Source of the DNA: Amycolatopsis sp. NBC_00345
Lineage (GTDB): Bacteria; Actinomycetota; Actinomycetes; Mycobacteriales; Pseudonocardiaceae
Reading direction: 5' to 3'
DNA: 64,000 bases
Assembly: GCF_036116635.1 (NCBI RefSeq)
Contig: NZ_CP107995.1
Coordinates: 1,860,001 to 1,924,000, forward strand
The notes under the pieces are model-generated. The model ran no database searches. It saw only the letters and a list, made by a program, of their open reading frames with translations, and was not told the DNA's origin. Numbering within the stretch: the first letter of the stretch is position 1; the number at the start of each line of letters is the position of its first letter. The translations under genes and the position numbers were made by a program. Shown here piece after piece: positions 51,809 through 61,068 of this stretch.

Positions 51809-52540
51809 TCAGCCCCGGCGGACGTGCTTCGCGATCGCTGCGTCGTCGTTCAGGGCCGCGAACGCGCTGACGACGGCGTTGCGCTTGATCTTGCCGTTCG
51901 CGGTCCGCTCGCCGCGCTCGACCGCCAAGGACCGCGGCAGGATGCGAAAGTCCTTCAGCTGCTCTGCGCGCGCGAGGTCCACGTTGACCCGGGCGACCTC
52001 CACCCGCAGGTGTTCGGTCAGCTGTTCGACCGACCGGGCGTCCGCGGCTGTGCTCGGCTCGAGCAGGACGGTCAGGTACTTGCGCGCGTCGCCGACGACG
52101 ATCGCTTCGTTGATCAGCAAGCTCTCCCTCAGCCGGGTTTCGATGGGCTGGGGATTGATCGTTTTGCCGCCCCGGGTGATGATCACGTCCTTCTTCCGGC
52201 CGATGAGCCGGATGTCGCCGCGGGGCGTGCGCTCCATCAACGCTCTCGGGCATCGCGGCGGACGCGGTGTAGGCGACGCGGATGCGGTCCATCCCGGCGC
52301 CCGCCCGCAGTGGCAAGAAGACCCGGCGAAGGGCCACCGCGTAAGCGATCCGGAGAAGCATCGGGGAACGGCGGCGGGACCAGCGGTTTTCGGCCACCTT
52401 CCGGCCGGCCCGCATCGCGGCGTCGTAGACGTGGCGACGCAGCCGCGGCCAGGACTCCGTCTGTGCGATCAGTTCACCGGCGATCTTTTCGTAGAATCGC
52501 GGTGGCCACACCATTACCGTCGGGCGCACCGAGCGCAGCT
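51809..52540 (-). pseudogene. long-chain acyl-CoA synthetase, internally deleted and truncated
   Basis: Two pieces of a FadD15-type AMP-forming ligase remain. 52240-51809 encodes the C-terminal domain (TPRGDIRLIGRKKDVIITRG, ending VSAFAALNDDAAIAKHVRRG). Upstream, about 52250-52540, in another frame, the central block LRSVRPTVMVWPPRFYEKI through VAYTASAAMPE remains. The roughly 200 residues that should lie between them, and the whole N-terminus, are gone. The 5' side runs straight into a ribA fragment on the other strand, so a rearrangement broke the gene. Confidence 0.78.
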
Positions 52541-53099
52541 GGACGGCACCGAACACCTCGCGCTGGTCATGGGCGACGTCGCCGCCGCGGGCCGTTCCGA
52601 GCGAGGCGTCCTGGTGCGGGTGCACAGCGAATGCCTCACCGGCGACATCCTGGGCTCGTTGCGCTGCGACTGCGGCACCCAGCTCGAGCAGGCGATGCGC
52701 GCGGTGGCCGGGGAGGGCTGCGGGGCCATCGTCTACCTGCGTGGCCACGAGGGGCGCGGAATCGGGCTGGCGCAGAAGATCCGCGCCTACGCCCTGCAGG
52801 AGACCGGCCTCGACACCGTCGACGCCAACGTCGCGTTGGGCCTGCCCGTGGACTCCCGCTCCTATGGTGCCGGCGCCCAGATCCTCGGGGACCTCGGCAT
52901 CCGCCGGCTGCGCCTCATCACCAACAATCCGGCGAAATACGACGGCCTCAAGGAATACCCACTCGAAATCGTGGGCCGGGTCGCGCTTCACCCCGTCGAG
53001 ACCCCGCAGAACCACCGCTACCTCCAGACCAAACGCGACCGCATGGGACACGCATTCGGCGCGTTGGCCGGTTCCGACGCCGCTTCAGCAGCCGGCTGA
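52503..53099 (+). CDS. ribA: GTP cyclohydrolase II (ribA), N-terminally truncated
   Basis: The domain that opens GTP in riboflavin synthesis is almost complete: LDGTEHLALVMGD, zinc cysteines in CLTGDILGSLRCDCG, catalytic YLRGHEGRGIGLAQK, LGIRRLRLITNNPAK and the C-terminal RYLQTKRDRMGH. The first 15-20 residues of the normal domain are missing, and no start with a ribosome site exists just upstream, because the frame emerges from the antisense of the broken ligase. It may be a pseudogene, or be expressed from an internal start. A full ribBA elsewhere in the genome is likely. Confidence 0.7.
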   Translation, partial: WPHHYRRAHRAQLDGTEHLALVMGDVAAAGRSERGVLVRVHSECLTGDILGSLRCDCGTQLEQAMRAVAGEGCGAIVYLRGHEGRGIGLAQKIRAYALQETGLDTVDANVALGLPVDSRSYGAGAQILGDLGIRRLRLITNNPAKYDGLKEYPLEIVGRVALHPVETPQNHRYLQTKRDRMGHAFGALAGSDAASAAG

Positions 53100-53111
53100 T
53101 CCCCGGCCGCG

Positions 53112-54194
53112 TCAGAAAGCGCGGTGGTACTGCTTCGGCCAGGACTGCAGCGGCTCCGCGTCGAGAGCGCGCAGCGCCCAGTAAGGGTCGCGCAGCATCG
53201 CGCGGCCGACCAGGACCGCGTCCACCAGTTCCGGGACGGCCTCGTCGAGGTGGTGTGCCTCGGAAATGGCGCCGGACGCCGCCACCGGCACCCCGGCCGC
53301 GCGGAAACGCGGGCCGTACCGGGCGTTGTGCAGCGGCTCGGTCAGCCGGCGGGCCTGCGGGATCAGGGCACCGGACGAGAGGTCGATCAGGTCGACGCCC
53401 GCCGCGGCCATCCGCGACGCGACGGTAACCATCTCGTCCACCGTCAGGCCGCCGTCGAGCAGGTCTTCGGCGGGCAGCCGGACGAAGACCGGCTTGTCCT
53501 CCGGCCAGGCCGCGCGGAGGGCGTCGATCATCTGCAGCGGGAACCGCAAGCGCCGCTCCAGGTCGCCGCCCCATGCGTCGGCGCGGTGGTTGGCGAGCGG
53601 CGAGAGGAACTCGTGGAGCAGGTATCCGTTCGCCCCATGCAGTTCGATGGCCTCGTACCCCGCCTGGTGGGCGCCGCGCGCGGCTCGCCCGAGGTCCTCC
53701 AGCACCCTCGTGCCGTCCTTTGTGGACATCTCGGTGGGGGTGCCCAGGCCGGCGAACGCGAGGGGGGAGGGCGCGATCGGCTGCCACCCGCCTTCGCTCG
53801 GGGGCACCGGGCTCCGGGTGCCGGCGTTGTCCCACGGCACGCCGTGTGAGCTCTTGCGGCCCGCGACCCCCAGCTGGACCGCGGGAATCGAGCCGACAGA
53901 CCGGATGGCCGACGCGAGCCGCCGGTGCCCGGCCACCTGGTTTTCGGTGTACAGCCCCAGATCCCGCGCCGTGGTGCGCAGATCGGGGGCGACGCCGGTG
54001 CATTCGACCACGACCATTCCGGCGCCCCCGGCCGCCCTCGCTCCGTAGTGGGCGAGGTGCCAGTCCGTCGGGGCGCCGGACTCGTCCGCGGAGTACTGGC
54101 ACATCGGGGAGACCCACACCCGGTTCGGGAGCACCAGCTCCCGGAGCCGGATCGGGGTCCAGGCCGTGGCTGTGTCCTGGGGAGTGCTGGACAT
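53112..54194 (-). CDS. Old Yellow Enzyme family NADH:flavin oxidoreductase (YqjM type)
   Basis: 360 residues with an FMN TIM barrel. VWVSPMCQYSADESG near residue 30 is the YqjM-class signature, with active-site Cys and Tyr; the catalytic His pair is in ELHGANGYLLHEFLSP, followed by the flavin-binding VGRAMLRDPYWALRAL. It reduces activated C=C bonds. It is divergent from the M19 dipeptidase gene across a 102-base promoter region and converges with the ribA fragment. Confidence 0.9.
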   Translation of the reverse strand: MSSTPQDTATAWTPIRLRELVLPNRVWVSPMCQYSADESGAPTDWHLAHYGARAAGGAGMVVVECTGVAPDLRTTARDLGLYTENQVAGHRRLASAIRSVGSIPAVQLGVAGRKSSHGVPWDNAGTRSPVPPSEGGWQPIAPSPLAFAGLGTPTEMSTKDGTRVLEDLGRAARGAHQAGYEAIELHGANGYLLHEFLSPLANHRADAWGGDLERRLRFPLQMIDALRAAWPEDKPVFVRLPAEDLLDGGLTVDEMVTVASRMAAAGVDLIDLSSGALIPQARRLTEPLHNARYGPRFRAAGVPVAASGAISEAHHLDEAVPELVDAVLVGRAMLRDPYWALRALDAEPLQSWPKQYHRAF

Positions 54195-54296
54195 CTTCCG
54201 GGAAATCCTTTCGCCGAGCCGGGCATTGGCGTACCGTCCTGCAGCACGCCGTACCGCAATACAGTACATCGCCGTGGTCAGGGAGGCAAAGCCGCC

Positions 54297-55493
54297 ATGA
54301 AAACCCAGCGCTACACCGGATACCGGTCGTTCTCGTACCTGGAAGCCGGCACGGACTACCCCGAGTTCACCCCGTCCGCCGAGGTGGACCGGCTGCCCGG
54401 ACACGACCTCGGCGTGAGCGCCGGCCAGCTGGCGCGCGCCGAACGGCTGCTGGCCGACAACATCGTGGTTTCGCTGCACGACCACCCGGTGCGCCTCCCG
54501 CGGGACACACGGACGGAGCTGCTCGAGTGGAATCGCGGGGCGCGCCTCGCCTACGGCTACGAAGGGCTGAGCCGGTCCGGTTTGGACGCGGTGTTCGACA
54601 ACCTCGGCTGGGGCGCCTGCGAGTCCCGCAACGGCGGGAAGTGGGACGACGTCATCACCGATCTCGGGATGCGCTTCTGCGACTTCGCCCACCAGGACTA
54701 CGTCGTCCGCGCGGAATCGGTCGCCGAACTCCGGCGCGCGCACGCCGACGGGCGGCTGGCCGTGGTCGCCGGGCTCGAAGGGGCGGCGCTGATCGAGAAC
54801 GAGATCGACCGGCTGGACGTCCTGTACGGGCTGGGGGTCCGGCAGATCGGCCTCGCCTACAGCGACGCGAACGCCCTCGGCAGCGGCCTGCGCGAAACCA
54901 GGGACGGGGGCCTGACCGCGCTCGGGCGGCGCGCGGTCCGCCGGATGAACCAGCTCGGGATCGCCATCGACGTCTCCCACTCCGGGGACCGGACCGCGCT
55001 CGACGTGATCGAGGCCAGCGACAGTCCCGTGCTGATCACACACGCCGGGGCGCGGGGGCTGTGGGACACCCCGCGGATGAAGCCCGACGAGGTCATCCGG
55101 GCCTGTGCCGAAAGCGGCGGGATGATCGGGATCGAGGCGGCGCCGTACACCACCGTCAGCCCGCGGCACCGCCGCCACACCATCGAATCCGTGATGGACC
55201 ACTTCCGCTACTGCGTCGAGCTGGTCGGGATCGAGCACGTCGGGTTCGGCCCGGACACGTTCTTCGGCGACCACCTCGACCTGCACCACGTGATGAGCGG
55301 GAAGTGGGGAGTCGCCGACACCATCCGGGGCGGCCCGGAGTTCGAGACCGTCGAAGCCGTGGCCGGGCTGGAGAACCCGGGCGAAAACTTCCGCAACATC
55401 ACCCGCTGGCTGGTCAAGCACGACTACCCGGACGACGACATCGCCGCGGTGATCGGCGGGAACGTCCTGCGTGTGCTCGAAAAGATCTGGTGA
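54297..55493 (+). CDS. membrane dipeptidase-family (M19) hydrolase
   Basis: 398 residues, homologous to renal dipeptidase. VSLHDHP, GLEGAALIEN, LAYSDANALGSG, IDVSHSGDRTALDVIEAS and ITHAGARGLWDTPR carry the zinc-binding Asp, Glu and His residues. There is no signal peptide. Bacterial M19 enzymes often cleave dipeptides with a C-terminal D-residue, so this gene could extend the D-peptide theme of the window, though it lies 16 kb away. It is followed after 31 bases by an MHS transporter, probably its substrate importer. Confidence 0.85.
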   Translation: MKTQRYTGYRSFSYLEAGTDYPEFTPSAEVDRLPGHDLGVSAGQLARAERLLADNIVVSLHDHPVRLPRDTRTELLEWNRGARLAYGYEGLSRSGLDAVFDNLGWGACESRNGGKWDDVITDLGMRFCDFAHQDYVVRAESVAELRRAHADGRLAVVAGLEGAALIENEIDRLDVLYGLGVRQIGLAYSDANALGSGLRETRDGGLTALGRRAVRRMNQLGIAIDVSHSGDRTALDVIEASDSPVLITHAGARGLWDTPRMKPDEVIRACAESGGMIGIEAAPYTTVSPRHRRHTIESVMDHFRYCVELVGIEHVGFGPDTFFGDHLDLHHVMSGKWGVADTIRGGPEFETVEAVAGLENPGENFRNITRWLVKHDYPDDDIAAVIGGNVLRVLEKIW

Positions 55494-55524
55494 CCTGCAC
55501 GTTCCTCTTCCCCCCGGAGCTGTG

Positions 55525-56823
55525 ATGCAGAAGAAAATCCTCGGCGCCGCGATGTTCGGGCACGCCGTAGAGTCCTACGACTTCGTCATCTACGGGTCGT
55601 CGGCGACGATCATCGCCCGCCACTTCTTCCCCGGCGGAAGCCCGGCCATGGCCATTCTGTCGACGCTGGCCGTTTACGGCATCGCCTTCGTGGTGCGCCC
55701 GCTCGGTGCCGCCGTCTTCGGCAGCATCGGCGACCGTCGCGGCCGGCGCACCGCACTGTCCACAGTGGTCTTGATCATGGCGGTTTCGACGATCGCGATC
55801 GCCATGCTGCCCGGTTACGCGCAGGCGGGGATCCTGTCCCCGTTGCTGTTGCTGTGCTGCCGGCTCGCCCAGGGGATTTCGATGGGCGCCGAGTACACCA
55901 GCGCCGCGTCGTATGTGATGGAACAAGCGCCCCCAGGCAAGCGCGGACTGTGGATCAGCACGGTCGGGAGTGCCACCTACATCGGTTCGGCGGTCGCCAC
56001 CTTCGCGCTGCTCGCGCTCCAGCTGGCCTCGCCGGCGGCCTACGCGGCCTGGACCTGGCGGCTCGCTTTCCTGTTCGGCGGCCTCATGGCGCTGGTCGGT
56101 CTCTACCTGCGCTTGCGCCTCGAAGAGACCGGCACCTTCCGGGAACTCGAGGCCCAGGGGGCGACCTCGACGCGTCCGGTCCGGGAATCTTTCCGTAACT
56201 GGCGCGTCTTCTTGCTGCTGTTCTCCGTTTTCGCGCTGCTCGCCGTGGTCGTCCACAACCTGCTCGGTTACCTGCCCACCTATCTCATGACCACCGGCGG
56301 TATCCCGGGCACCACGGTGCTCGTGTCCGGGGGTATCGCCCTCTTGCTGTGCACCTGTTTTTCCGTCCTCACCGGTGTTGCCGCGGACCGGTTCGGCCGG
56401 AAGCCGCTGCTGGTCGCCGGGTTGGCCGTCGCGGTCGGCGGCTCGATCCCGGCGTATGTCCTCGCACGCGGCGGAACGCTGATGTCCACAGTGGGCGCCG
56501 AGATCCTGCTGGCGGTCCCGGCCGCACTGGTCGGGATGGCGGCCACGGTCGTGGCGGTGGAACTCGTCCCGCCCCGGGTCCGGGCGACCAGCACGGCACT
56601 CGCCTACAACATCGCGTACGCGGTTTTCGGCGGCACTGCGCCGCTTCTCGGCGCGTTGCTCACCGAGAAGTTCGGCAGGCTGGCGCCCGGCGGTTATCTC
56701 ACCGTGGTGGCGGCGATCGTGCTCGTCATCGTGCTCGTCGCGCTGCCGGAAACCCGCGGCCGCGCGACTGCGGGTTCCGGCAGTGAAAGCGTTGGTGGGC
56801 GGAGCACCCGCGTCACACGCTGA
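55525..56823 (+). CDS. MFS transporter, metabolite:H+ symporter (MHS) family
   Basis: 432 residues, 12 helices. FGHAVESYDFVIYG in helix 1, the loop FGSIGDRRGRRTAL and the RLAQGISMGAEYTSAASYVME block are typical of the MHS group (shikimate, alpha-ketoglutarate, citrate, proline/betaine carriers). A GGAG site precedes the ATG. Its 3' end overlaps the convergent amidase gene by 11 bases. It may carry a dipeptide product or a dicarboxylate used by the next cluster. Confidence 0.85.
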   Translation: MQKKILGAAMFGHAVESYDFVIYGSSATIIARHFFPGGSPAMAILSTLAVYGIAFVVRPLGAAVFGSIGDRRGRRTALSTVVLIMAVSTIAIAMLPGYAQAGILSPLLLLCCRLAQGISMGAEYTSAASYVMEQAPPGKRGLWISTVGSATYIGSAVATFALLALQLASPAAYAAWTWRLAFLFGGLMALVGLYLRLRLEETGTFRELEAQGATSTRPVRESFRNWRVFLLLFSVFALLAVVVHNLLGYLPTYLMTTGGIPGTTVLVSGGIALLLCTCFSVLTGVAADRFGRKPLLVAGLAVAVGGSIPAYVLARGGTLMSTVGAEILLAVPAALVGMAATVVAVELVPPRVRATSTALAYNIAYAVFGGTAPLLGALLTEKFGRLAPGGYLTVVAAIVLVIVLVALPETRGRATAGSGSESVGGRSTRVTR

Positions 56824-58231
56824 CCGGGGTCAGCGCCTCACCGAGCCACCGCGCGATGGCGGTCACCTTGGCGTCGGTACCCGGCTGCCCCATGATCTGG
56901 AGGCCGAACGGCAGGCCGTCGGCCGCCATCAGCGGGACGTTCACGGCCGGCGCGCCCAGCAGCGAACTCGGGAAGTTGAACGCCGGGTCCCCGGTCGGCC
57001 ACCTCGCGGGCGGGCGGCCCGGCGCGTCGCCGAGCCAAACCGGGGCGGAGCCGCTCGACGTCGGCGCGATCACCGCGTCCACTCGCGGGCCGAGCAGTGC
57101 GTGAGCGGATTTCACGGCGGCGCGGTCGCGGAGCGCCTCCTCGTAGCCCGCCGCGCCCAGCTTTTCCGCGGCCTCGATGAAGAACCGCTTGCCGCGGGCG
57201 CTGACGCCGTCGGGGTTGTCGGCGACGACGTCGCGGAACGCCCAATAGTGTTCCCACGCCAGGATTCCGCTGCCGAGGTCGGACACACCCCGCAGCGCTC
57301 GCTCGAACCGTTCCACGACGGCGTCCTGGCTTCGGCGCAGCACGGTCACGCCGTTCGATTCGAGTTGCGCGAGGACCTGTTCGAACGCGCCACGGCTGAC
57401 GTCGTCGAGGCGTTCCCAGCCGTCGGTTTCCATCACTGCCAGCGTGCCCGGCCGTCGCGCGGCCGGGGGAGTGGCGGGCCCGGACAGGGCCGGCTGGCCG
57501 GGGTCGCCGCCCGCGCGCGACGCGATCGCCATCGCGACCAGCCACATGTCCTCGGGGCAGGCGGCGAGAACCCCGTGCGAGGTCATGCTCGCGGTCTGCC
57601 GTTCGCCGCGGTTGATCGCGCCCTGGGACGGTTTCAGGCCCCAGTTCCCGTTGAAGCTCGCCGGCCGCATGAGCGAGCCGCCGGTCTGCGTGGCGATGGT
57701 GGCGGGAACCATCCGGGCCCCGACAGCGGCTCCCGAGCCCGACGAGGAACCGCCGGGAGTGTGCCGGGGGTTGAACGGGTTTGTCGTCAGGCTGGGTTCC
57801 GGACCGCCCAGTTCGGTGGTCACCGTCTTGCCGAGCACGACCGCGCCCGCCTGCCGGAGTGCCCAGACCGCCGCGTTGTCCCGCTTCGGGAAGTTGCCGC
57901 TGAACGCGGCGCAGCCCATCTGGGTGGGCATGTCCCGGGTCTCCAGCAGGTCCTTGATGCCGATCGGCATGCCGTCGACGGGCGAAAGCGGTTCGCCGCG
58001 GCGCCAGCGGCGGGTGCTGGCGTCGGCCTGCTCGCGGGCCGTCGGCACGTTGAGCACGACCCAGGCCCGCACGACGGGCTCGCGTTCGGAGATCGTCGCG
58101 AGGCACCGTTCCAGATACTCGCGGGGGGAGTCGGTGCCGTCGTGGAAGGCCCGGACCGCGGTGTGGAAGCGCAGCCCTTCGAAGGCGGCTGGGTCGTAAT
58201 CGACGACGTCGTCGGTGGTTGCGGAAGTCAC
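56813..58231 (-). CDS. amidase signature family enzyme
   Basis: 472 residues with the Ser-cisSer-Lys triad: Lys in PIGIKDLLET, the GGSSSGSGAAV loop and the nucleophile in TQTGGSLMRPASF. The GTG start has GGAG upstream. Hydrolyses an unknown amide. It is 47 bases downstream of the CitE-like lyase gene in the same transcript, so it may feed a carboxylic acid to that pathway. Confidence 0.88.
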   Translation of the reverse strand: MTSATTDDVVDYDPAAFEGLRFHTAVRAFHDGTDSPREYLERCLATISEREPVVRAWVVLNVPTAREQADASTRRWRRGEPLSPVDGMPIGIKDLLETRDMPTQMGCAAFSGNFPKRDNAAVWALRQAGAVVLGKTVTTELGGPEPSLTTNPFNPRHTPGGSSSGSGAAVGARMVPATIATQTGGSLMRPASFNGNWGLKPSQGAINRGERQTASMTSHGVLAACPEDMWLVAMAIASRAGGDPGQPALSGPATPPAARRPGTLAVMETDGWERLDDVSRGAFEQVLAQLESNGVTVLRRSQDAVVERFERALRGVSDLGSGILAWEHYWAFRDVVADNPDGVSARGKRFFIEAAEKLGAAGYEEALRDRAAVKSAHALLGPRVDAVIAPTSSGSAPVWLGDAPGRPPARWPTGDPAFNFPSSLLGAPAVNVPLMAADGLPFGLQIMGQPGTDAKVTAIARWLGEALTPVSV

Positions 58232-58278
58232 CAGGTGCTCTCCTTGCGTTGGGCGGAACGATGAGGTGTCGAGAACGG

Positions 58279-59097
58279 CTACTGCGGCGGCCGTTGGCCG
58301 GCGCGCGCCAGAATGGCCTGGGCGCGCAGAAGCACGGGCCGGTCGACCATCTGGCCGTCCACCACCGTGACGGAGCCGCAGGCGCGCTGGCTCAGCATCC
58401 GGTGCGCCCAGGCGATCTCGTCGTCGGTCGGGCTCAGCGCGCGGTTCGCGAGGGGGACCTGCCGCGGGTGGAGGCAGAGCTTGGCGGTGAAGCCGAGGGA
58501 TTTCGCGTGTTCCAGGTCGGCGTCCAGGATCACGACGTCCTCGAGCGCCGTGGTGACGCCGTCGACCGGTGCGGCGCGGCCGGCCGCGGCGGCGGCGAGG
58601 ACAACCGCGGAACGCGCATGGCGGAGGGCTTCGTGCGAGGTGTGGTCGACGCCGATCTGCGCGGCGAGGTCGACGTTGCCGAACGCCGGTCGTACCACCG
58701 CTTCGGCCGCGCAGACCGCGACGGCCTGGACCACCCCGAGCGCGGTCTCGATCAGCGGCAGGATCGGGGTTCCGGGGAGTCCGGCGGCGAGCGCTTCGAT
58801 CTGCTGCGGCGCTTCCGCTTTCGGGAGCATGACCGCGGACGCGAGGTTCCGGATCGCCGCGACATCCTCGTCGTGCCACGGCGTGTCCCCGGGGTTGACG
58901 CGCACTACGGCCGGGTGCCCCTCGGCGAGCCAGGCGCGGACGTGCTCTCGTGCGTCGTCTTTCCGGTCGGGGGCGACGGCGTCCTCGAGATCCAGGATCA
59001 CCAGGTCGGCCCCGCTCGCGGCCGCCTTGGCGAACCGATCGGGGCGGTGCCCCGGGACGAACAGGAACGTGCGGGCGCCGGTCACGAGCTCGGTCAC
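58279..59097 (-). CDS. CitE-like acyl-CoA lyase (HpcH/HpaI family)
   Basis: A 272-residue TIM-barrel lyase: FLFVPGHRPDRFAKA, metal-binding LVILDLEDAVAPDRK, and Glu/Asp in PLIETALGVVQA and FGNVDLAAQIG. Members cleave citramalyl-CoA, malyl-CoA or HMG-like esters to acetyl-CoA and an oxo-acid. The GTG start overlaps the hydratase stop. With the hydratase and the CoA-transferase, it fits the (S)-citramalyl-CoA lyase of itaconate breakdown. Confidence 0.82.
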   Translation of the reverse strand: MTELVTGARTFLFVPGHRPDRFAKAAASGADLVILDLEDAVAPDRKDDAREHVRAWLAEGHPAVVRVNPGDTPWHDEDVAAIRNLASAVMLPKAEAPQQIEALAAGLPGTPILPLIETALGVVQAVAVCAAEAVVRPAFGNVDLAAQIGVDHTSHEALRHARSAVVLAAAAAGRAAPVDGVTTALEDVVILDADLEHAKSLGFTAKLCLHPRQVPLANRALSPTDDEIAWAHRMLSQRACGSVTVVDGQMVDRPVLLRAQAILARAGQRPPQ

Positions 59098-59912
59098 GGC
59101 CGGGTGCTCCGCATCAGGCCGGACGCGGTCTGCCGGCCGGAGTGGTCACGCACCGCCGTGGTGATGCCCTCCGCCGCGGTGCTGGCCTGAACCACCATTC
59201 CCTGATGGTCGAACAGCGGCGAGACGAGCCGGTAGGCGAACTCGGGCTCCGCGCCGTAGCCGCGGCTGCGGGCTGCTTCGGCCATGGCGAGTGCTTGGAG
59301 CGGGCCGTGGGTGACCAGCCCCGGGTAACCCTCGACGTCGCGCGCGTAGTCCCGGTCGTAGTGGATGCGATGGGCGTTGTAGGTCAGTGCCGAATAGCGG
59401 AAGAGCAGGGTGGGGGTGACATCGATGGGCCACTCGTCCGGTCCGGCCGGGACAGCATCGGCTGCCAGTGGGGCGTCGGCGTTGCCGGTGGTCGCTTCGC
59501 GGTAGACGAGGTCCTGCCGCTCGTCGACCACGACCTCGCCGCGCTGCACGATCTGGTGCTCGACCACCACGAACGTCAACGGCCCGGTTCGCCCGGTCTT
59601 GTGCTGGATCGACTGGACCGCGGTGCGCCGGGTGGCCGGGATGCCGCACCGCAGCGTGCCGGGCGCGCGCACCCGGCCGCCGGCCCACATGCGGCGGCGT
59701 CCCGGCTCGGGCGGCGCGGGCACGGTGTGGCGAACCGGGTGCCCGTCCGGTCCGAGATCGGTCTGGGCGGGGCGGTCGAGCAGGTAGATCCAGTGCCACA
59801 GCAACGGCAGGCCGTCGCGTTCGAGGTCCGGCACCTCGACGCCGAGCAGGGCTCCCAGCGCGTGCGCCGGCTCGGGCACCAGCACCTCGGTGCGCTCGAC
59901 TGTCTCGGTCAC
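59094..59912 (-). CDS. MaoC-like acyl-CoA hydratase (mesaconyl/itaconyl-CoA type)
   Basis: 272 residues; the GTG after GAGGAGG is chosen over an upstream ATG. A double hot-dog protein with an N-terminal substrate half and a catalytic C-terminal half (RYSALTYNAHRIHYDRDYAR, then GYPGLVTHGPLQALAM). This two-part arrangement is that of mesaconyl-C4-CoA and itaconyl-CoA hydratases rather than short enoyl-CoA hydratases. It should hydrate itaconyl- or mesaconyl-CoA to citramalyl-CoA, the substrate of the coupled lyase. Confidence 0.75.
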   Translation of the reverse strand: MTETVERTEVLVPEPAHALGALLGVEVPDLERDGLPLLWHWIYLLDRPAQTDLGPDGHPVRHTVPAPPEPGRRRMWAGGRVRAPGTLRCGIPATRRTAVQSIQHKTGRTGPLTFVVVEHQIVQRGEVVVDERQDLVYREATTGNADAPLAADAVPAGPDEWPIDVTPTLLFRYSALTYNAHRIHYDRDYARDVEGYPGLVTHGPLQALAMAEAARSRGYGAEPEFAYRLVSPLFDHQGMVVQASTAAEGITTAVRDHSGRQTASGLMRSTRP

Positions 59913-60032
59913 TCCGTACCTCCTCGTGCTGGCGCCGCTCCGTCGACTCCCATCATGAGACGTCATCGGCCCGGAACGGAAATGCCGATCGATGATGCCG
60001 CCATGCCCGCCGGGGATGAGCCGGTCCGCGGT

Positions 60033-60989
60033 TCATCCCTCGGCCGTGAGTTCCGCCGAAGGCCACCGTCCTTTTCGGACGAAAGACCGCACGAGGCGCA
60101 CCACTTCGCGCGCGACGACCTCGACGGCGGGGGAGATCCGCCCGGTCCTCGGCATCGCGAGGACGATGGACCGCCAGATCTCCGGATCGCCGACCGGCGC
60201 GGCGCTCAGGGTCCCGGCGGCGACGTCGTCCGCGACGCCGACCGCGGGCAGGATCGTCCAGCCGTGTCCCGCGGCCACCAGCTGCTTCTGCAGGGCCATG
60301 GAATTCGTCTGCACCCCGCCCGAGAGGTCGGCCCCGGCGCGGCGGGCGGCCGTTTCGATCAAGGCGCGCAAGCCGTGTCCGGGCGCGGGCATGACGAACC
60401 GGTGCCCGGCGAGGTCGCCGATCGGCACCGGGTGGTCGGCGCTCAGGCGGTCGTCCGGCGGCGCGACGGCCCAGAGCCGTTCCCGCACCAGCGGAGTGAC
60501 GTTGAGCGACGGCGAGCCGGTGAGGTTGTAGAGCAGGCTCAGATCGAGGTCGCCGTCGTCGAGCCAGCGCTGCAGGTGTCCCGAGTAGGCGGTCTGGAGG
60601 CGTAACTCGATCCCCGGATGGTCGGGGAGCAGGCACGCGACCAGCGGTTCGGCGAGCAGGCCGGCGGTGCTTTCGAGGAGCCCGATACTCACGATGCCGG
60701 TGACGACACCCGGCTCCGGGGCCAGCTCGGCTCGCGCCCGTTCGAGTTCGGCCAGGGCGCGCCGGGCGCGTCCGGCGAGGGTCAGACCGGCTTCGGTGGG
60801 CTGCATGCCCTGGCGGGTCCGTTCGAACAGGGGCACGCCGAGTTCCTGTTCGAGTGTCTTGATCTGGCGGGTCACCGCCGGCTGGACGAGGTGCAGCAGT
60901 TCGGCCGCCCTGGTCACGCTGCCGACCTCCACCACGGTCACCAGAGCTTTCAGCTGCCTGAAGTCCATCGTGTCATCCCGGTCCGGCAT
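60033..60989 (-). CDS. LysR-family transcriptional regulator
   Basis: 318 residues. The N-terminal winged helix-turn-helix is MDFRQLKALVTVVEVGSVTR, then LHLVQPAVTRQIKTLEQELG. The rest is a periplasmic-binding-fold effector domain. An ATG seven codons in (60968) is an equally good start. It stands between the minus-strand lyase/hydratase operon and the plus-strand dehydrogenase/CoA-transferase operon, so it probably activates both in response to a pathway acid or CoA ester. Confidence 0.9.
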   Translation of the reverse strand: MPDRDDTMDFRQLKALVTVVEVGSVTRAAELLHLVQPAVTRQIKTLEQELGVPLFERTRQGMQPTEAGLTLAGRARRALAELERARAELAPEPGVVTGIVSIGLLESTAGLLAEPLVACLLPDHPGIELRLQTAYSGHLQRWLDDGDLDLSLLYNLTGSPSLNVTPLVRERLWAVAPPDDRLSADHPVPIGDLAGHRFVMPAPGHGLRALIETAARRAGADLSGGVQTNSMALQKQLVAAGHGWTILPAVGVADDVAAGTLSAAPVGDPEIWRSIVLAMPRTGRISPAVEVVAREVVRLVRSFVRKGRWPSAELTAEG

Positions 60990-60993
60990 GGCG

Positions 60994-61010
60994 ATATCAA
61001 TGAATGCTAT
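60994..61010. promoter_or_regulatory. LysR-type dyad ATA-N11-TAT
   Basis: An AT-rich dyad with the 11-base spacing of LysR sites in the divergent gap between the regulator and the acyl-CoA dehydrogenase gene. It lies only a few bases from the longer LysR start, which is a mild argument for the shorter start at 60968. Confidence 0.35.
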
Positions 61011-61068
61011 TTCACTTCACCATCCATCAAAGCACATGATAGAGGGAACCGGCGTCGAGAGGAACGGG

